From: Niastella koreensis GR20-10
Lineage (GTDB): Bacteria; Bacteroidota; Bacteroidia; Chitinophagales; Chitinophagaceae
Assembly (NCBI RefSeq): GCF_000246855.1
Contig: NC_016609.1
Coordinates: 1,798,001-1,862,000 of the forward strand
DNA length: 64,000 nucleotides
Direction: 5' to 3'
Below are positions 37,583 to 45,025 of the stretch, piece after piece. Numbering within the stretch: position 1 is the first letter of the stretch; each line of letters starts with the position of its first letter. The notes below the pieces were generated by a model. The model worked only from the letters and a program-made list of their open reading frames with translations, did no database searches and was not told where the DNA came from. The position numbers and the translations under genes are program-made.

Positions 37583-38179
37583 ATGTCTAAGGTAGCAGAA
37601 ATGGGCTTGTACAACTACCTCGTATCAAAGAATATCCCGGGGGTAAAGGAAAAAAGTGCTTTTCATACATTACGAAAAGGAACCTGGTTGTACGGGGCGC
37701 CTCAGCGTTTTACCGACATTTATGAGATCATCAGCGGTGCTGTGAAACTGGGCCGGTTATCGCCCAAGGGAAAGGAATGCGTGTATGAAATCGTAACCCA
37801 GGGTGAATTTTTTGGCAACCTGGCCTTTCTGCCCGATGCTCCCTTCAATGAATTCAGCAAAACATTAACTGCAACCGAAATACGTTCCTACGATCTTAGT
37901 TTTTTAAAACATTTGATGACGCATGATCCCGAAGTGGCAGAGTTGTTCTATGGCAAGATCGTTGAACGCTGGAACAAAACGGAATCCCTTCTTTTTTATA
38001 TCCGCTCTTACGAACCAAGAAAGCGTATCGAAATGCTGCAGGAAGCCATGCATAAAAAGATCATGACTGCAGTGAACAGAGAAGTTTACCTGGACAAGAT
38101 TATTTCTTTACAGGATATGGCCGACCTCACGGCAACCACCCGTCAACTCGTGGCTGATACTTTACATTCTGAACTGTGA
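37583..38179 (+). CDS. Crp/Fnr-family transcriptional regulator
   Basis: 198 residues. The cNMP-binding fold is at about 25-125 (GTWLYGAPQRFTDIYEIISGAVKLGRLSPKGKECVYEIVTQGEFFGNLAFL), followed by the linker helix and an HTH start (ISLQDMADLTATTRQLVADTLHSEL). The protein stops right after the recognition helix, so the wing of the usual Crp winged helix is missing; both other frames close quickly and offer no continuation. This may be a natural short form. It precedes the LytS/LytTR operon by 92 bp on the same strand. Confidence 0.85.
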   Translation: MSKVAEMGLYNYLVSKNIPGVKEKSAFHTLRKGTWLYGAPQRFTDIYEIISGAVKLGRLSPKGKECVYEIVTQGEFFGNLAFLPDAPFNEFSKTLTATEIRSYDLSFLKHLMTHDPEVAELFYGKIVERWNKTESLLFYIRSYEPRKRIEMLQEAMHKKIMTAVNREVYLDKIISLQDMADLTATTRQLVADTLHSEL

Positions 38180-38206
38180 AGCCGTAATAAAAGAGTCGTT
38201 TTTCAT

Positions 38207-38268
38207 CTACCCATTTTCTCCTTTTGTCTACGCATGCTTGTGTTAAACAGTAATACTGCTTAATTTCA
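38207..38268 (+). promoter_or_regulatory. Paired CTACNCAT boxes and promoter of the LytS/LytTR operon
   Basis: CTACCCAT (38207-38214) and CTACGCAT (38228-38235) are direct repeats with a 21-bp period, the geometry known for LytTR-domain DNA sites. TTG (38238-38240), a 20-bp spacer and TAATTTCA (38261-38268; TAnnTT conserved) follow, with the -7 element 25 bp after the second box. An identical arrangement is found at 39987-40048. The -7 match is imperfect and the transcript would be nearly leaderless. Confidence 0.55.
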
Positions 38269-38271
38269 TGC

Positions 38272-39276
38272 ATGAAACCGGCACAACGGACTATTTCTCC
38301 CAAATGGATCCATGCGGCAGTCTGGATCTTGCTGTTAGGTATACCCGGCATTATGTTTTGGGATACGTCCTTTTTTGGGTTGCCGGCTGCCTTTTACTTA
38401 TTAACTACGCTTTATCACATCGGGCTTTTTTACTTCAATGCATTTTACCTGTATCCCAAACTGCTGAACAAAAGAACCTGGTGGTTGTATCTTATCTGTC
38501 TGGTTGCGATCGTTTGTCTTTCCGGTTTTGCCAAGGTTTTCCTGTTACACCTGCTGCAACCGGGCTTTCAGTACACTACTTTTAACCGGCGAGTGATCTT
38601 TTTTCCATTAGTCCCCTTTTTATTTGCCAGTATTATTTACCGGCTGGTATATGAACGGATCCGTTTTGAAAGAATGGAAAAAGAAGCGCGGGCACAACGG
38701 CTCGATGCCGAGTTGAAATTATTACGCTCGCAGGTGAGCCCGCATTTTTTATTCAATATGCTTACCAATATGGTTTCCATGGCCCGCCTGCAATCGAACC
38801 TGTTGGAACCATCGTTGATCAGGCTGTCGGATTTGTTACGTTACATGTTGTATGAAAGCAATGAGGAGAAAATTGCCATTGGCAAAGAAATAGAGCAAAT
38901 AGAGAATTATGTGTCCTTGCAGCAATTGCGGTTTGGGGAAGATGTGGCCATTTCTCTGAGCATTCAAAACGACTATCCCGAGGGAATGATAGAACCCATG
39001 TTGCTGGTGCCATTTATTGAGAATGCATTTAAACATGGGATTGGTATGGTAAAGGACCCGTTTATACAAATTTCCCTTACGGTAAAGGAGCAACAACTCG
39101 ACTTTAGGGTGGTGAATAATTATAATCCGGCCAACCAGTCAAAAGACCGGCATTCGGGCATTGGCCTGAACAATGTAAAAAGCCGGTTGGAGTTATTATA
39201 TGCCAACAATTACCAGTTGAGTATTGATAATAAGAACAATATTTATTCAGTTCATTTAAATTGTAACCTGTTATGA
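38272..39276 (+). CDS. LytS-type sensor histidine kinase (His_kinase/PF06580)
   Basis: 334 residues. Four membrane helices fill residues about 10-128 with no extracytoplasmic domain, followed by a short coiled coil and the phosphoacceptor block LRSQVSPHFLFNMLTNM (His158). The ATPase domain has the N box LLVPFIENAFKHGI (about 240-255) and the G box HSGIGLNNVKSRLELLY. This is the LytS/YehU type that partners a LytTR response regulator. The stop overlaps the regulator's ATG by 4 bp (ATGA), so the pair is translationally coupled. The signal is unknown; sensing within the membrane is likely. Confidence 0.93.
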   Translation: MKPAQRTISPKWIHAAVWILLLGIPGIMFWDTSFFGLPAAFYLLTTLYHIGLFYFNAFYLYPKLLNKRTWWLYLICLVAIVCLSGFAKVFLLHLLQPGFQYTTFNRRVIFFPLVPFLFASIIYRLVYERIRFERMEKEARAQRLDAELKLLRSQVSPHFLFNMLTNMVSMARLQSNLLEPSLIRLSDLLRYMLYESNEEKIAIGKEIEQIENYVSLQQLRFGEDVAISLSIQNDYPEGMIEPMLLVPFIENAFKHGIGMVKDPFIQISLTVKEQQLDFRVVNNYNPANQSKDRHSGIGLNNVKSRLELLYANNYQLSIDNKNNIYSVHLNCNLL

Positions 39277-39980
39277 TGCGTTGTATTGCCGTGGACGATG
39301 AAAAATGGGTGTTGGATTTACTGGTTGATAACATCAGCCGGGTGCCCTTTTTACAATTGGTGGGCCGTTGTAAAAATGCGCTGGAAGCTACTGAACTGTT
39401 GCACCGTGAAGTTGTAGACCTTATTTTCCTCGATATTCAAATGCCCGGGCTGGATGGTATTCAATTCGTGCAATCCTTGCAGCACCCGCCCATGATCATT
39501 TTTGTAACGGCGTATAAGGAGCATGCCTGGGAAGGGTTTGAACTGGCTGCTGTTGACTACCTGTTAAAACCGGTTTCGTTTGAACGCTTTTTAAAAGCCT
39601 GTAACAAAGCGCAGGAATTATTCCGCCTGCAGCAAAAAGCAACTACTCCCAAAGAGCTGCCCGCTTCTTTTTTTGTTTATGTAGAATACAACCAGGTTAA
39701 GATCAATATCAGCGAGATCGTTTATATAGAAGGGATGAAGGACTATGTGAAGATCTACCTGATTTCTGCCTCTAAACCAGTGATCACCAAAATGAGTTTA
39801 AAAGCGCTGGAAGATAAATTACTCCCATACCGGCTGGTGCGCATCCATAAATCCTACATCATTGCCGCCGATAAGGTAACCGCAGTAAAACGCGATCTCA
39901 TTTGTTTGGGGTCCGTTGAATTACCCCTCAGTGAAAGTTACCGGGCTGCGGTAGAAGCGGTGATTCCCCTCAATAAGTAA
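39273..39980 (+). CDS. LytTR-family response regulator
   Basis: 235 residues. The receiver domain (about 1-120) has acidic Asp8-Asp9, phospho-site Asp54 in LIFLDIQMPGLDG, and VDYLLKPVSF with the conserved Lys. The LytTR DNA-binding domain (about 135-235) shows VKINISEIVYIEGMKDYVKIYL, LLPYRLVRIHKSYIIAADKV and LPLSESYRAAVE. It acts with the kinase encoded just upstream. Direct repeats of LytTR-site geometry stand before the operon and 7 bp after this gene, so autoregulation plus control of the downstream locus is likely. Confidence 0.94.
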   Translation: MMRCIAVDDEKWVLDLLVDNISRVPFLQLVGRCKNALEATELLHREVVDLIFLDIQMPGLDGIQFVQSLQHPPMIIFVTAYKEHAWEGFELAAVDYLLKPVSFERFLKACNKAQELFRLQQKATTPKELPASFFVYVEYNQVKINISEIVYIEGMKDYVKIYLISASKPVITKMSLKALEDKLLPYRLVRIHKSYIIAADKVTAVKRDLICLGSVELPLSESYRAAVEAVIPLNK

Positions 39981-39986
39981 ACTCGT

Positions 39987-40048
39987 CTACACATCTTACC
40001 TGTTCCTCTACTCATCACGGGAACGGCTATATACCAGGCGTAGCTTTG
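39987..40048 (+). promoter_or_regulatory. Second paired CTACNCAT box and -7 element after the LytTR gene
   Basis: CTACACAT (39987-39994) and CTACTCAT (40008-40015) repeat with a 21-bp period. The perfect -7 element TAGCTTTG starts exactly 25 bp after the second box (40041-40048), as at the kinase promoter. There is no TTG at -33, which would fit an activator-dependent promoter. Transcription would start near 40055. Confidence 0.55.
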
Positions 40049-40099
40049 TGATGAACTCTGAGCGTCCTGAGCGGAGTCGAAGGATCGAAGAGTCTGGTA

Positions 40100-40130
40100 A
40101 GCGTTTAGCGCTGTTGAAACGCTGTTTTTT
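40100..40130 (+). terminator. Terminator-like hairpin in the leader before the small membrane protein gene
   Basis: AGCGTTT (40100-40106) pairs with AAACGCT (40117-40123), followed after one base by six T. It lies between the LytTR-type promoter at 39987-40048 and the gene at 40148, so it is either an attenuator or the end of a small RNA of about 75 nt. Confidence 0.6.
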
Positions 40131-40147
40131 AAATTAAATTCTATTTT

Positions 40148-40399
40148 ATGTTCCCGTTATTCATTTTATTCCGCGTGCTGTTTATAGCCAGTATGGTATT
40201 TATCATTGGCGCCATTTTCGGCAATTTCTCTCAAAGAAGAACCCTGAGTATTTTCAGTAAGATTGCTGCCATCCTCGAAATCGTATTGTTTTTTGCTACT
40301 ACCGGGTTGAGTATGCGTTTTGGCTGGAACAGATACCGGGCGCATTATTACAATGAACGTTGTGAACGATTACATGGTGACTCTACTGTAAACAGGTAA
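40148..40399 (+). CDS. Small membrane protein of unknown function
   Basis: 83 residues with two hydrophobic helices (about 2-26, FPLFILFRVLFIASMVFIIGAIFG, and 38-58, AAILEIVLFFATTGLSMRFGW) and a charged, His- and Arg-rich tail. No family is recognised. It is preceded by a candidate LytTR-controlled promoter and a terminator-like hairpin, so it may be the target of the adjacent two-component system. Confidence 0.6.
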   Translation: MFPLFILFRVLFIASMVFIIGAIFGNFSQRRTLSIFSKIAAILEIVLFFATTGLSMRFGWNRYRAHYYNERCERLHGDSTVNR

Positions 40400-40477
40400 A
40401 CGTTTATAGGTTCTTAAATTATTAGGTTAATGAGTAAACTAACAACTTAATAATCCAATAACTTAAAATCTTTATTC

Positions 40478-40681
40478 ATGAAAGCATCAACCGAAAGAAA
40501 GATAATCCGATGGTTGCACATAGTACTGAGCATTCCCATTCTTGGTTACATCTACGGTCCATTAGCCACCATGCCACGCCAGGCCATGGTGGTAAAATGG
40601 ATCATTTTACCGTTGGTGATTATTTCAGGTTTCTGGTTATGGAAAGGTCATTTGCTGCGCAAGCGGTTGAGGAAAGTGTAA
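40478..40681 (+). CDS. Small membrane protein of unknown function
   Basis: 67 residues with two predicted membrane helices (IIRWLHIVLSIPILGYIYGPL, about 9-29, and VVKWIILPLVIISGFWLWKG, about 38-57) and a strongly basic tail (LLRKRLRKV). Helix-plus-WLWKG pattern is seen in many Bacteroidota small proteins of unknown role. It follows the 83-residue membrane protein and ends just before a palindrome that lies over the stop of the convergent yhcG gene. Confidence 0.65.
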   Translation: MKASTERKIIRWLHIVLSIPILGYIYGPLATMPRQAMVVKWIILPLVIISGFWLWKGHLLRKRLRKV

Positions 40682-40682
40682 T

Positions 40683-40711
40683 CCAATTTGGCAACAACTT
40701 GTTGCCAAATT
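40683..40711. repeat. Palindrome copy 1, over the yhcG stop codon
   Basis: AATTTGGCAACAA (40685-40697), one base, then its exact reverse complement (40699-40711). It sits between convergent genes, starts 2 bp after the upstream stop, and its last two bases are part of the yhcG TAA (complement of 40710-40712). Twenty-eight of 29 bases match the copy inside yhcG (41510-41538). It could also work as a bidirectional terminator. Confidence 0.8.
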
Positions 40712-41855
40712 ATAAACGGCTGATTTCCTGTTCAAATTCCTCCACTGTAGGAATATTGGGTTTTAGTTCTTCAGGAAGTGCTTCAGTTAAGATAAACTGA
40801 CTTACTCCTATGGGTTTTGAAATACCCCTTAACGCATATTCCACTTCTATAGCGCCTTTGCTTTTGCAAAGCACAATACCTATACTGGCCTGGTCGGCCT
40901 CAGTTTTTAACAGATCATCTACGGCAGATAAATAAAAATTCATTTTACCGGCATGTTCCGGTTCAAATGGCGAGACTTTAAGATCGATCACCACAAAACA
41001 ACGCAGCCGGATATGATAGAAGAGCAGATCGATCCAGTATTCTTTTTCGCCAATTTTCAATGGGTATTGTCTGCCAATGTAAGCAAACCCCTTTCCCAAT
41101 TCCAGCAAGAACCTGGTAATATGTTCTGTTAACTGCTTTTCCAGATCAAGCTCCTTCACTTTCGTTTCAAGGGTCAGAAAACTGAAATTGTAAGGGTCCC
41201 TTAATATTTGTTCCGCAAGGATTGCCTGAGGCGTTGGCAGGGTTTCTTTAAAATTTGACATGCCCATATCTTGCCGGGCATAGAGCTTTTGCTCAATGTA
41301 GAATGACAGATTGTTCCTGCTCCAGTTTTGCTCCATGGTTTGGCGGAGGTAAAACAATGCTTCTTCCGGGGCATTTATTTTATTTAAAATGAGCAGATGG
41401 TGTCCCCATGGAATTTCTGCAACAAGCTGTCGCAGTTTTGTAAGTGATTGATCTTCTGTTGATTCCTCTTCGTTCGCAGATGTTAAAGCAGGGGGATCAG
41501 GTGTATTCCCCAATTTGGCAACAGCTTGTTGCCAAATTGGGGAACTATAAAAAAGATAAAATTGTTTGGTACACCGTAAATTCTTTGGCGAGAACCCTGA
41601 CGAACCAGGGAATTCGCTTTTCAAGTCGGTGGATAATTGCTCTATTACATTAGTACCCCAGGAATAGGCTGTTTGTTTTTCAACAAGCAATTTGCCTATA
41701 CTCCAATATAATTGGATCAGGGATTTGTTTACCGCTAATGCGGCCTTAGCCTGACTGCTTTTAATGCGTTGTTTTACTTCCTGTAGAAACTGTTTATACT
41801 CAGGCTGTACAATAATATCCGAACCCGGATTCGCATGGTTACTTGCTTTTGTCAT
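40710..41855 (-). CDS. yhcG: YhcG/DUF1016-family PD-(D/E)XK nuclease-like protein
   Basis: 381 residues from the ATG at 41855 (MTKASNHANPG); eight extra residues upstream are possible but less likely. The N-terminal DUF1016_N domain (about 20-180) has AALAVNKSLIQLYWSIGKLL and VAEIPWGHHLLILNKI. The C-terminal nuclease-like domain (about 195-375) has ILRDPYNFSFL, ELGKGFAYIGRQYPLKIGEKEYWIDLLFYH and CFVVIDLKVSPFEPEHAGKMNFYL, containing the E-x-D...D-x-K active-site pattern (IDLLFY, IDLK). Relatives are linked to restriction, defence or DNA repair, but the role is not settled. A 35-bp palindrome is embedded in frame at residues about 105-116 (SPIWQQAVAKLGN), next to a low-complexity acidic stretch (ANEEESTEDQS) that lengthens the N-terminal domain. 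No partner gene is adjacent. Confidence 0.9.
   Translation of the reverse strand: MTKASNHANPGSDIIVQPEYKQFLQEVKQRIKSSQAKAALAVNKSLIQLYWSIGKLLVEKQTAYSWGTNVIEQLSTDLKSEFPGSSGFSPKNLRCTKQFYLFYSSPIWQQAVAKLGNTPDPPALTSANEEESTEDQSLTKLRQLVAEIPWGHHLLILNKINAPEEALFYLRQTMEQNWSRNNLSFYIEQKLYARQDMGMSNFKETLPTPQAILAEQILRDPYNFSFLTLETKVKELDLEKQLTEHITRFLLELGKGFAYIGRQYPLKIGEKEYWIDLLFYHIRLRCFVVIDLKVSPFEPEHAGKMNFYLSAVDDLLKTEADQASIGIVLCKSKGAIEVEYALRGISKPIGVSQFILTEALPEELKPNIPTVEEFEQEISRL
41508..41542. repeat. Palindrome copy 2, in frame inside yhcG
   Basis: A perfect 16-bp inverted repeat (41508-41523 with 41527-41542) around a 3-base loop. On the coding strand it encodes PIWQQAVAKLG. Because it is palindromic, the opposite strand encodes nearly the same peptide. 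It is almost identical to the copy at the gene's own 3' end. Confidence 0.85.
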
Positions 41856-41947
41856 AATCAGAAAGTTCTGAATAATCAATACGACTCATTCATGTAACCG
41901 AAAGATAAAAGTATTTATATATATTAGCCGATATTTGTCGGATAAGT

Positions 41948-43957
41948 TTACTCCTTTGTAATATTAATTAACGCCCGCCGGTTCTTGCTTCGGCCATCGG
42001 GGTTATCACGGCCATTGATCAACTCCATTTCAAGCGGGCAGCAGGCGCCGAATGATTCAAAGGTGATGCGGCTGGCGGCAATACCTTTCTGGATAAAGTA
42101 TTCGGCACAGGCACGGGCACGCCGGTCAGATAGTTTGGCATTGTACTCATTGCTGCCCTTGCCATCGGTATAACCGCTGATCTGTAAGGTGGCTGTTGGT
42201 ATTTCAAGAAGAACGTTGTATACAGAATCCAGTTTGCGTACCGCTTCTTTCTTCAGGTTATACATATCGAAGTCGAAATAAACGGTAACTACGTTCTCCG
42301 CCTTCAGTACAAACTTTTTCTCTATGAAGATATCTGTGTTAATATGATGATCAGTGAGTAGATCGTTGTTGTCTGTTTTTTTGATGACGATAACTGCAGC
42401 AGTATCGCGGTAGTTTTGTTTGGTTACTACCAGTTGCCGGTTGTTGAATGAGTTGTCGACACTGTCAAATACATAGTTACCGTTGATGTCTGTAGTGGCC
42501 TGGGTGGTTTTACCACCAGGAGTTGTAAGTACTACAATGGCATCGGCTATAGGCTTTTGGTTTTTTGTATCCAGCACCACACCTGTCAGTTGGTTGTGTT
42601 TGGGCAATTTGTTTATGCGGTATGTTTCCAGGCAACAGCCACTGCCTCTGTCGGAGCCAATGAGGGCGTCACCTAACAGGTTGTTTTGTTCAAGGGCATA
42701 GAAATAAATATCGTCCCGCGATGAGTTAACCGGGTAACCCATATTCGCCGGCGTGCTCCACGTGATGGTATTACCCTGAGCTGAAAACAGATCATAACCG
42801 CCCATACCAGGACGGCCATTGCTGGAGAACACCAGCGTTTTACTATTGGGGTGGTAAAATGGCGCCTGTTCATCGCCTTCGGTATTGATCGTTCGGCCGG
42901 CATTCTCGGGTTCGCCTACGCTGCCATCCTCTTTAAGCGGCGCATACCAAATGTCGAAACCGCCGGTACCGCCCGGACGGTCAGATGAAAAATACAGGTA
43001 CCTGCCATCTGGCGTGCAAACGGGTTGTTTACTGCTATAGCCATTGGTGTTGATGCTGCTCACTAATTGCGGAGCCGACCAGGTTCCATTTACCTTTTTG
43101 GTAACATAGATGTTCGACACCACCCGGCCGTTTAGCTTTTGCCATTGGGTAAAATAGATACTGTTGCCATTGGCAGTGCTGTTGGCCGCGCCCTGGTTTG
43201 TCAATGGACCTGCATCTGATAATTTGAGTTGCGTTACCTGGGTTAGACTGTCGTTTTCCAATGTGGCCTTAAATAGGTGGCTGTTATTGGGATTATACCC
43301 TTTTACAAGGGGTGAATCAGTTTTTGTTTTGCTTACCAGGTATTGATTGCCCTGTAAGGGGGTAACCGCAAATGTGCCTTTTTCATAACTATCCGGTACG
43401 TTCAACTTTCTTATGTGTGCTAATACCGTGTCGGGCCGGGCCAGCTGTTTTTTGATGAATGCCAGCGTGGCCAATTCCTGATCGGCAGCATCTACAAACT
43501 GTTTATTGGTATTGGTAGCATCCAGGTATTGACGCACGTTGGCGGCTGCTTCCTCATATAACCCCAGGCTGCGTTCGCAAATGGCCGTCCAGTATAATGC
43601 GTCAATATGATCAGGACATTTTTTATAGGTGGAGTCGGCTTGCAGCCAGTAATGCGCCAGGCGATAACTTTCGGCCTGTTTGTACAAAATAGCTTCGCGG
43701 GAGATCTTTTTAGGAAGCACGTAACCTCCTTTACTTCTTTGGGAATACACGGGGAATGCCTCGCTTTTCCGGGTGTTTGCAGCCGGATTAAGCACCTGCT
43801 CATATAAGTTAGCGGCGGTATAATATTCACCGGCAGCAAAATACTGATCGGCCAGTTGCAGCGGATCTTTTGTTACCACTACCTGCTGTGCCGCACAGGG
43901 CAGCCAGCTGATGCAGGCAACCAGGAAAACTATCTTTAAAAATGAAAGCATTCGCAT
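41948..43957 (-). CDS. TPR-PD40-OmpA outer-membrane protein of PorE architecture (cassette 1)
   Basis: 669 residues from the ATG at 43957 (MRMLSFLKIVFLVACISWLPCAAQQ). Domains in order: TPR-like helices (about 28-190), PD40/WD40-like beta-propeller (about 210-455; YLYFSSDRPGGTGGFDIWYAPLKEDGS), a carboxypeptidase-regulatory-like domain (about 465-545; TGVVLDTKNQKPIADAIVVL) and an OmpA C-terminal domain (about 560-669; ISGYTDGKGSNEYNAKLSDRRARACAEYF) that should bind peptidoglycan. This order is that of PorE, a T9SS component in Porphyromonas. The CCLE motif (SDRGSGCCLETYRIN) is shared with the paralogue at 60916. It is the last gene of the adhesin-PorP/SprF-PorE-like operon and probably anchors the complex to the cell wall. 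Confidence 0.88.
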   Translation of the reverse strand: MRMLSFLKIVFLVACISWLPCAAQQVVVTKDPLQLADQYFAAGEYYTAANLYEQVLNPAANTRKSEAFPVYSQRSKGGYVLPKKISREAILYKQAESYRLAHYWLQADSTYKKCPDHIDALYWTAICERSLGLYEEAAANVRQYLDATNTNKQFVDAADQELATLAFIKKQLARPDTVLAHIRKLNVPDSYEKGTFAVTPLQGNQYLVSKTKTDSPLVKGYNPNNSHLFKATLENDSLTQVTQLKLSDAGPLTNQGAANSTANGNSIYFTQWQKLNGRVVSNIYVTKKVNGTWSAPQLVSSINTNGYSSKQPVCTPDGRYLYFSSDRPGGTGGFDIWYAPLKEDGSVGEPENAGRTINTEGDEQAPFYHPNSKTLVFSSNGRPGMGGYDLFSAQGNTITWSTPANMGYPVNSSRDDIYFYALEQNNLLGDALIGSDRGSGCCLETYRINKLPKHNQLTGVVLDTKNQKPIADAIVVLTTPGGKTTQATTDINGNYVFDSVDNSFNNRQLVVTKQNYRDTAAVIVIKKTDNNDLLTDHHINTDIFIEKKFVLKAENVVTVYFDFDMYNLKKEAVRKLDSVYNVLLEIPTATLQISGYTDGKGSNEYNAKLSDRRARACAEYFIQKGIAASRITFESFGACCPLEMELINGRDNPDGRSKNRRALINITKE

Positions 43958-43966
43958 AATAATCAA

Positions 43967-44995
43967 TTAAAGCCTTGCACAACGGATAAAATCAACCACA
44001 TTCTTTGTGCCCGACCGTTTAATGTAAGACAGGCTCAATTCAAAGCTGTTTACATTTTTTGTCATGGAACCAAGCCTGGAGGTGTTTACATCATAGCTTA
44101 CGCCTATAACAAAATTTTTATAATCAATGCCTACATAAGGCGCCACCGCGTCGTTACCGCGGTAATAACCACCTACCATAAAATCAGTAACCGCATCAAC
44201 GTTTATTTGTCCGTATACCCCAACCATTGTTTCAGAAGCCGTGCCCTGGCGCATGTACATCACATGCGGAATGATCCGGGTGCGATCTGAGATGTTATAA
44301 CTTACCCCGCCATGTATGGAATACCGCATGGGGATGGTATTTAATTCGGAGTTGGTGGTAGTACTGATGATGGGGTCTTTGGGTTTATTAAGATGATAGA
44401 TGGAGAAACCGCCGAACGGGTTGAATTTTTTATCGGCCCCGCCATCAAAATATAATACGCCGGCGCCAATATCCGGCACGGTTGACGAAGTTCGGGCAAA
44501 CGTTTCTGTGGTTGCTCTGTTAGGGTTGTAGCCGGTAATGGGCTCCCATTGATCGCCCCATTTAAATTTTGATTTATTGACCCGGCGGTTAATAATACCA
44601 CCCTGCATAGCCATTACAATATGATGGTTCAGCGATGGCCCGAACTTAACCCCTGTATAGGCAAATGAAAAGGAGGAGGTAAGGTAATTAAAACCGCCAT
44701 CCCCGGCAGATTGATTCAGCAGGTTTATTCCCAGGGCCACATTCTTGTTGGTGCGCGCATCGAACGATACACCCATGGTGCGATAGGGGTTGGTGACGCT
44801 GCCCCATTGGTTCCTGAAAATGGCTGAAGCCCGGTAATCGCCATCGACGCTGCCGGTAAGCGCCGGGTTCAGATACATCGGGAATGTATATTGTTGCGTA
44901 AAGTGCGGATCGGTTTGTGCAACTGTTCTGCTGACAGTTATCAGCAGCAGCCAGACCATACACCAAACGGTTTGTATAATTAATTTCTTATTCAT
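43967..44995 (-). CDS. PorP/SprF-family type IX secretion outer-membrane protein (cassette 1)
   Basis: 342 residues with a signal peptide and the family start QTDPHFTQQYTFPMYLNPALTGSVDGDYRASAIFRNQWGS, followed by a 14-strand-like barrel (GVSFDARTNKNVALGINLLNQSAGDGGFNYL, IIPHVMYMRQG, YVGIDYKNFVIGVSYDVNTS). Members of this family are needed for surface delivery or anchoring of cognate type B CTD adhesins, as SprF is for SprB. It lies 30 bp after the adhesin gene and 9 bp before the PorE-like gene. It is paralogous to 59839-60843. Confidence 0.94.
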   Translation of the reverse strand: MNKKLIIQTVWCMVWLLLITVSRTVAQTDPHFTQQYTFPMYLNPALTGSVDGDYRASAIFRNQWGSVTNPYRTMGVSFDARTNKNVALGINLLNQSAGDGGFNYLTSSFSFAYTGVKFGPSLNHHIVMAMQGGIINRRVNKSKFKWGDQWEPITGYNPNRATTETFARTSSTVPDIGAGVLYFDGGADKKFNPFGGFSIYHLNKPKDPIISTTTNSELNTIPMRYSIHGGVSYNISDRTRIIPHVMYMRQGTASETMVGVYGQINVDAVTDFMVGGYYRGNDAVAPYVGIDYKNFVIGVSYDVNTSRLGSMTKNVNSFELSLSYIKRSGTKNVVDFIRCARL

Positions 44996-45025
44996 TGTAA
45001 AGTATCGTTACAGTAATCGCATTGT

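Noticed and set aside
37583-38179. Crp-type gene as a frameshifted pseudogene
   Set aside because: Neither alternative frame after the stop continues a wing domain; short Crp-like forms are usual in this phylum.
41444-41653. Plus-strand frame encoding SPIWQQLVAKLGN opposite yhcG
   Set aside because: The similarity to the yhcG peptide arises only because the palindrome reads alike on both strands.
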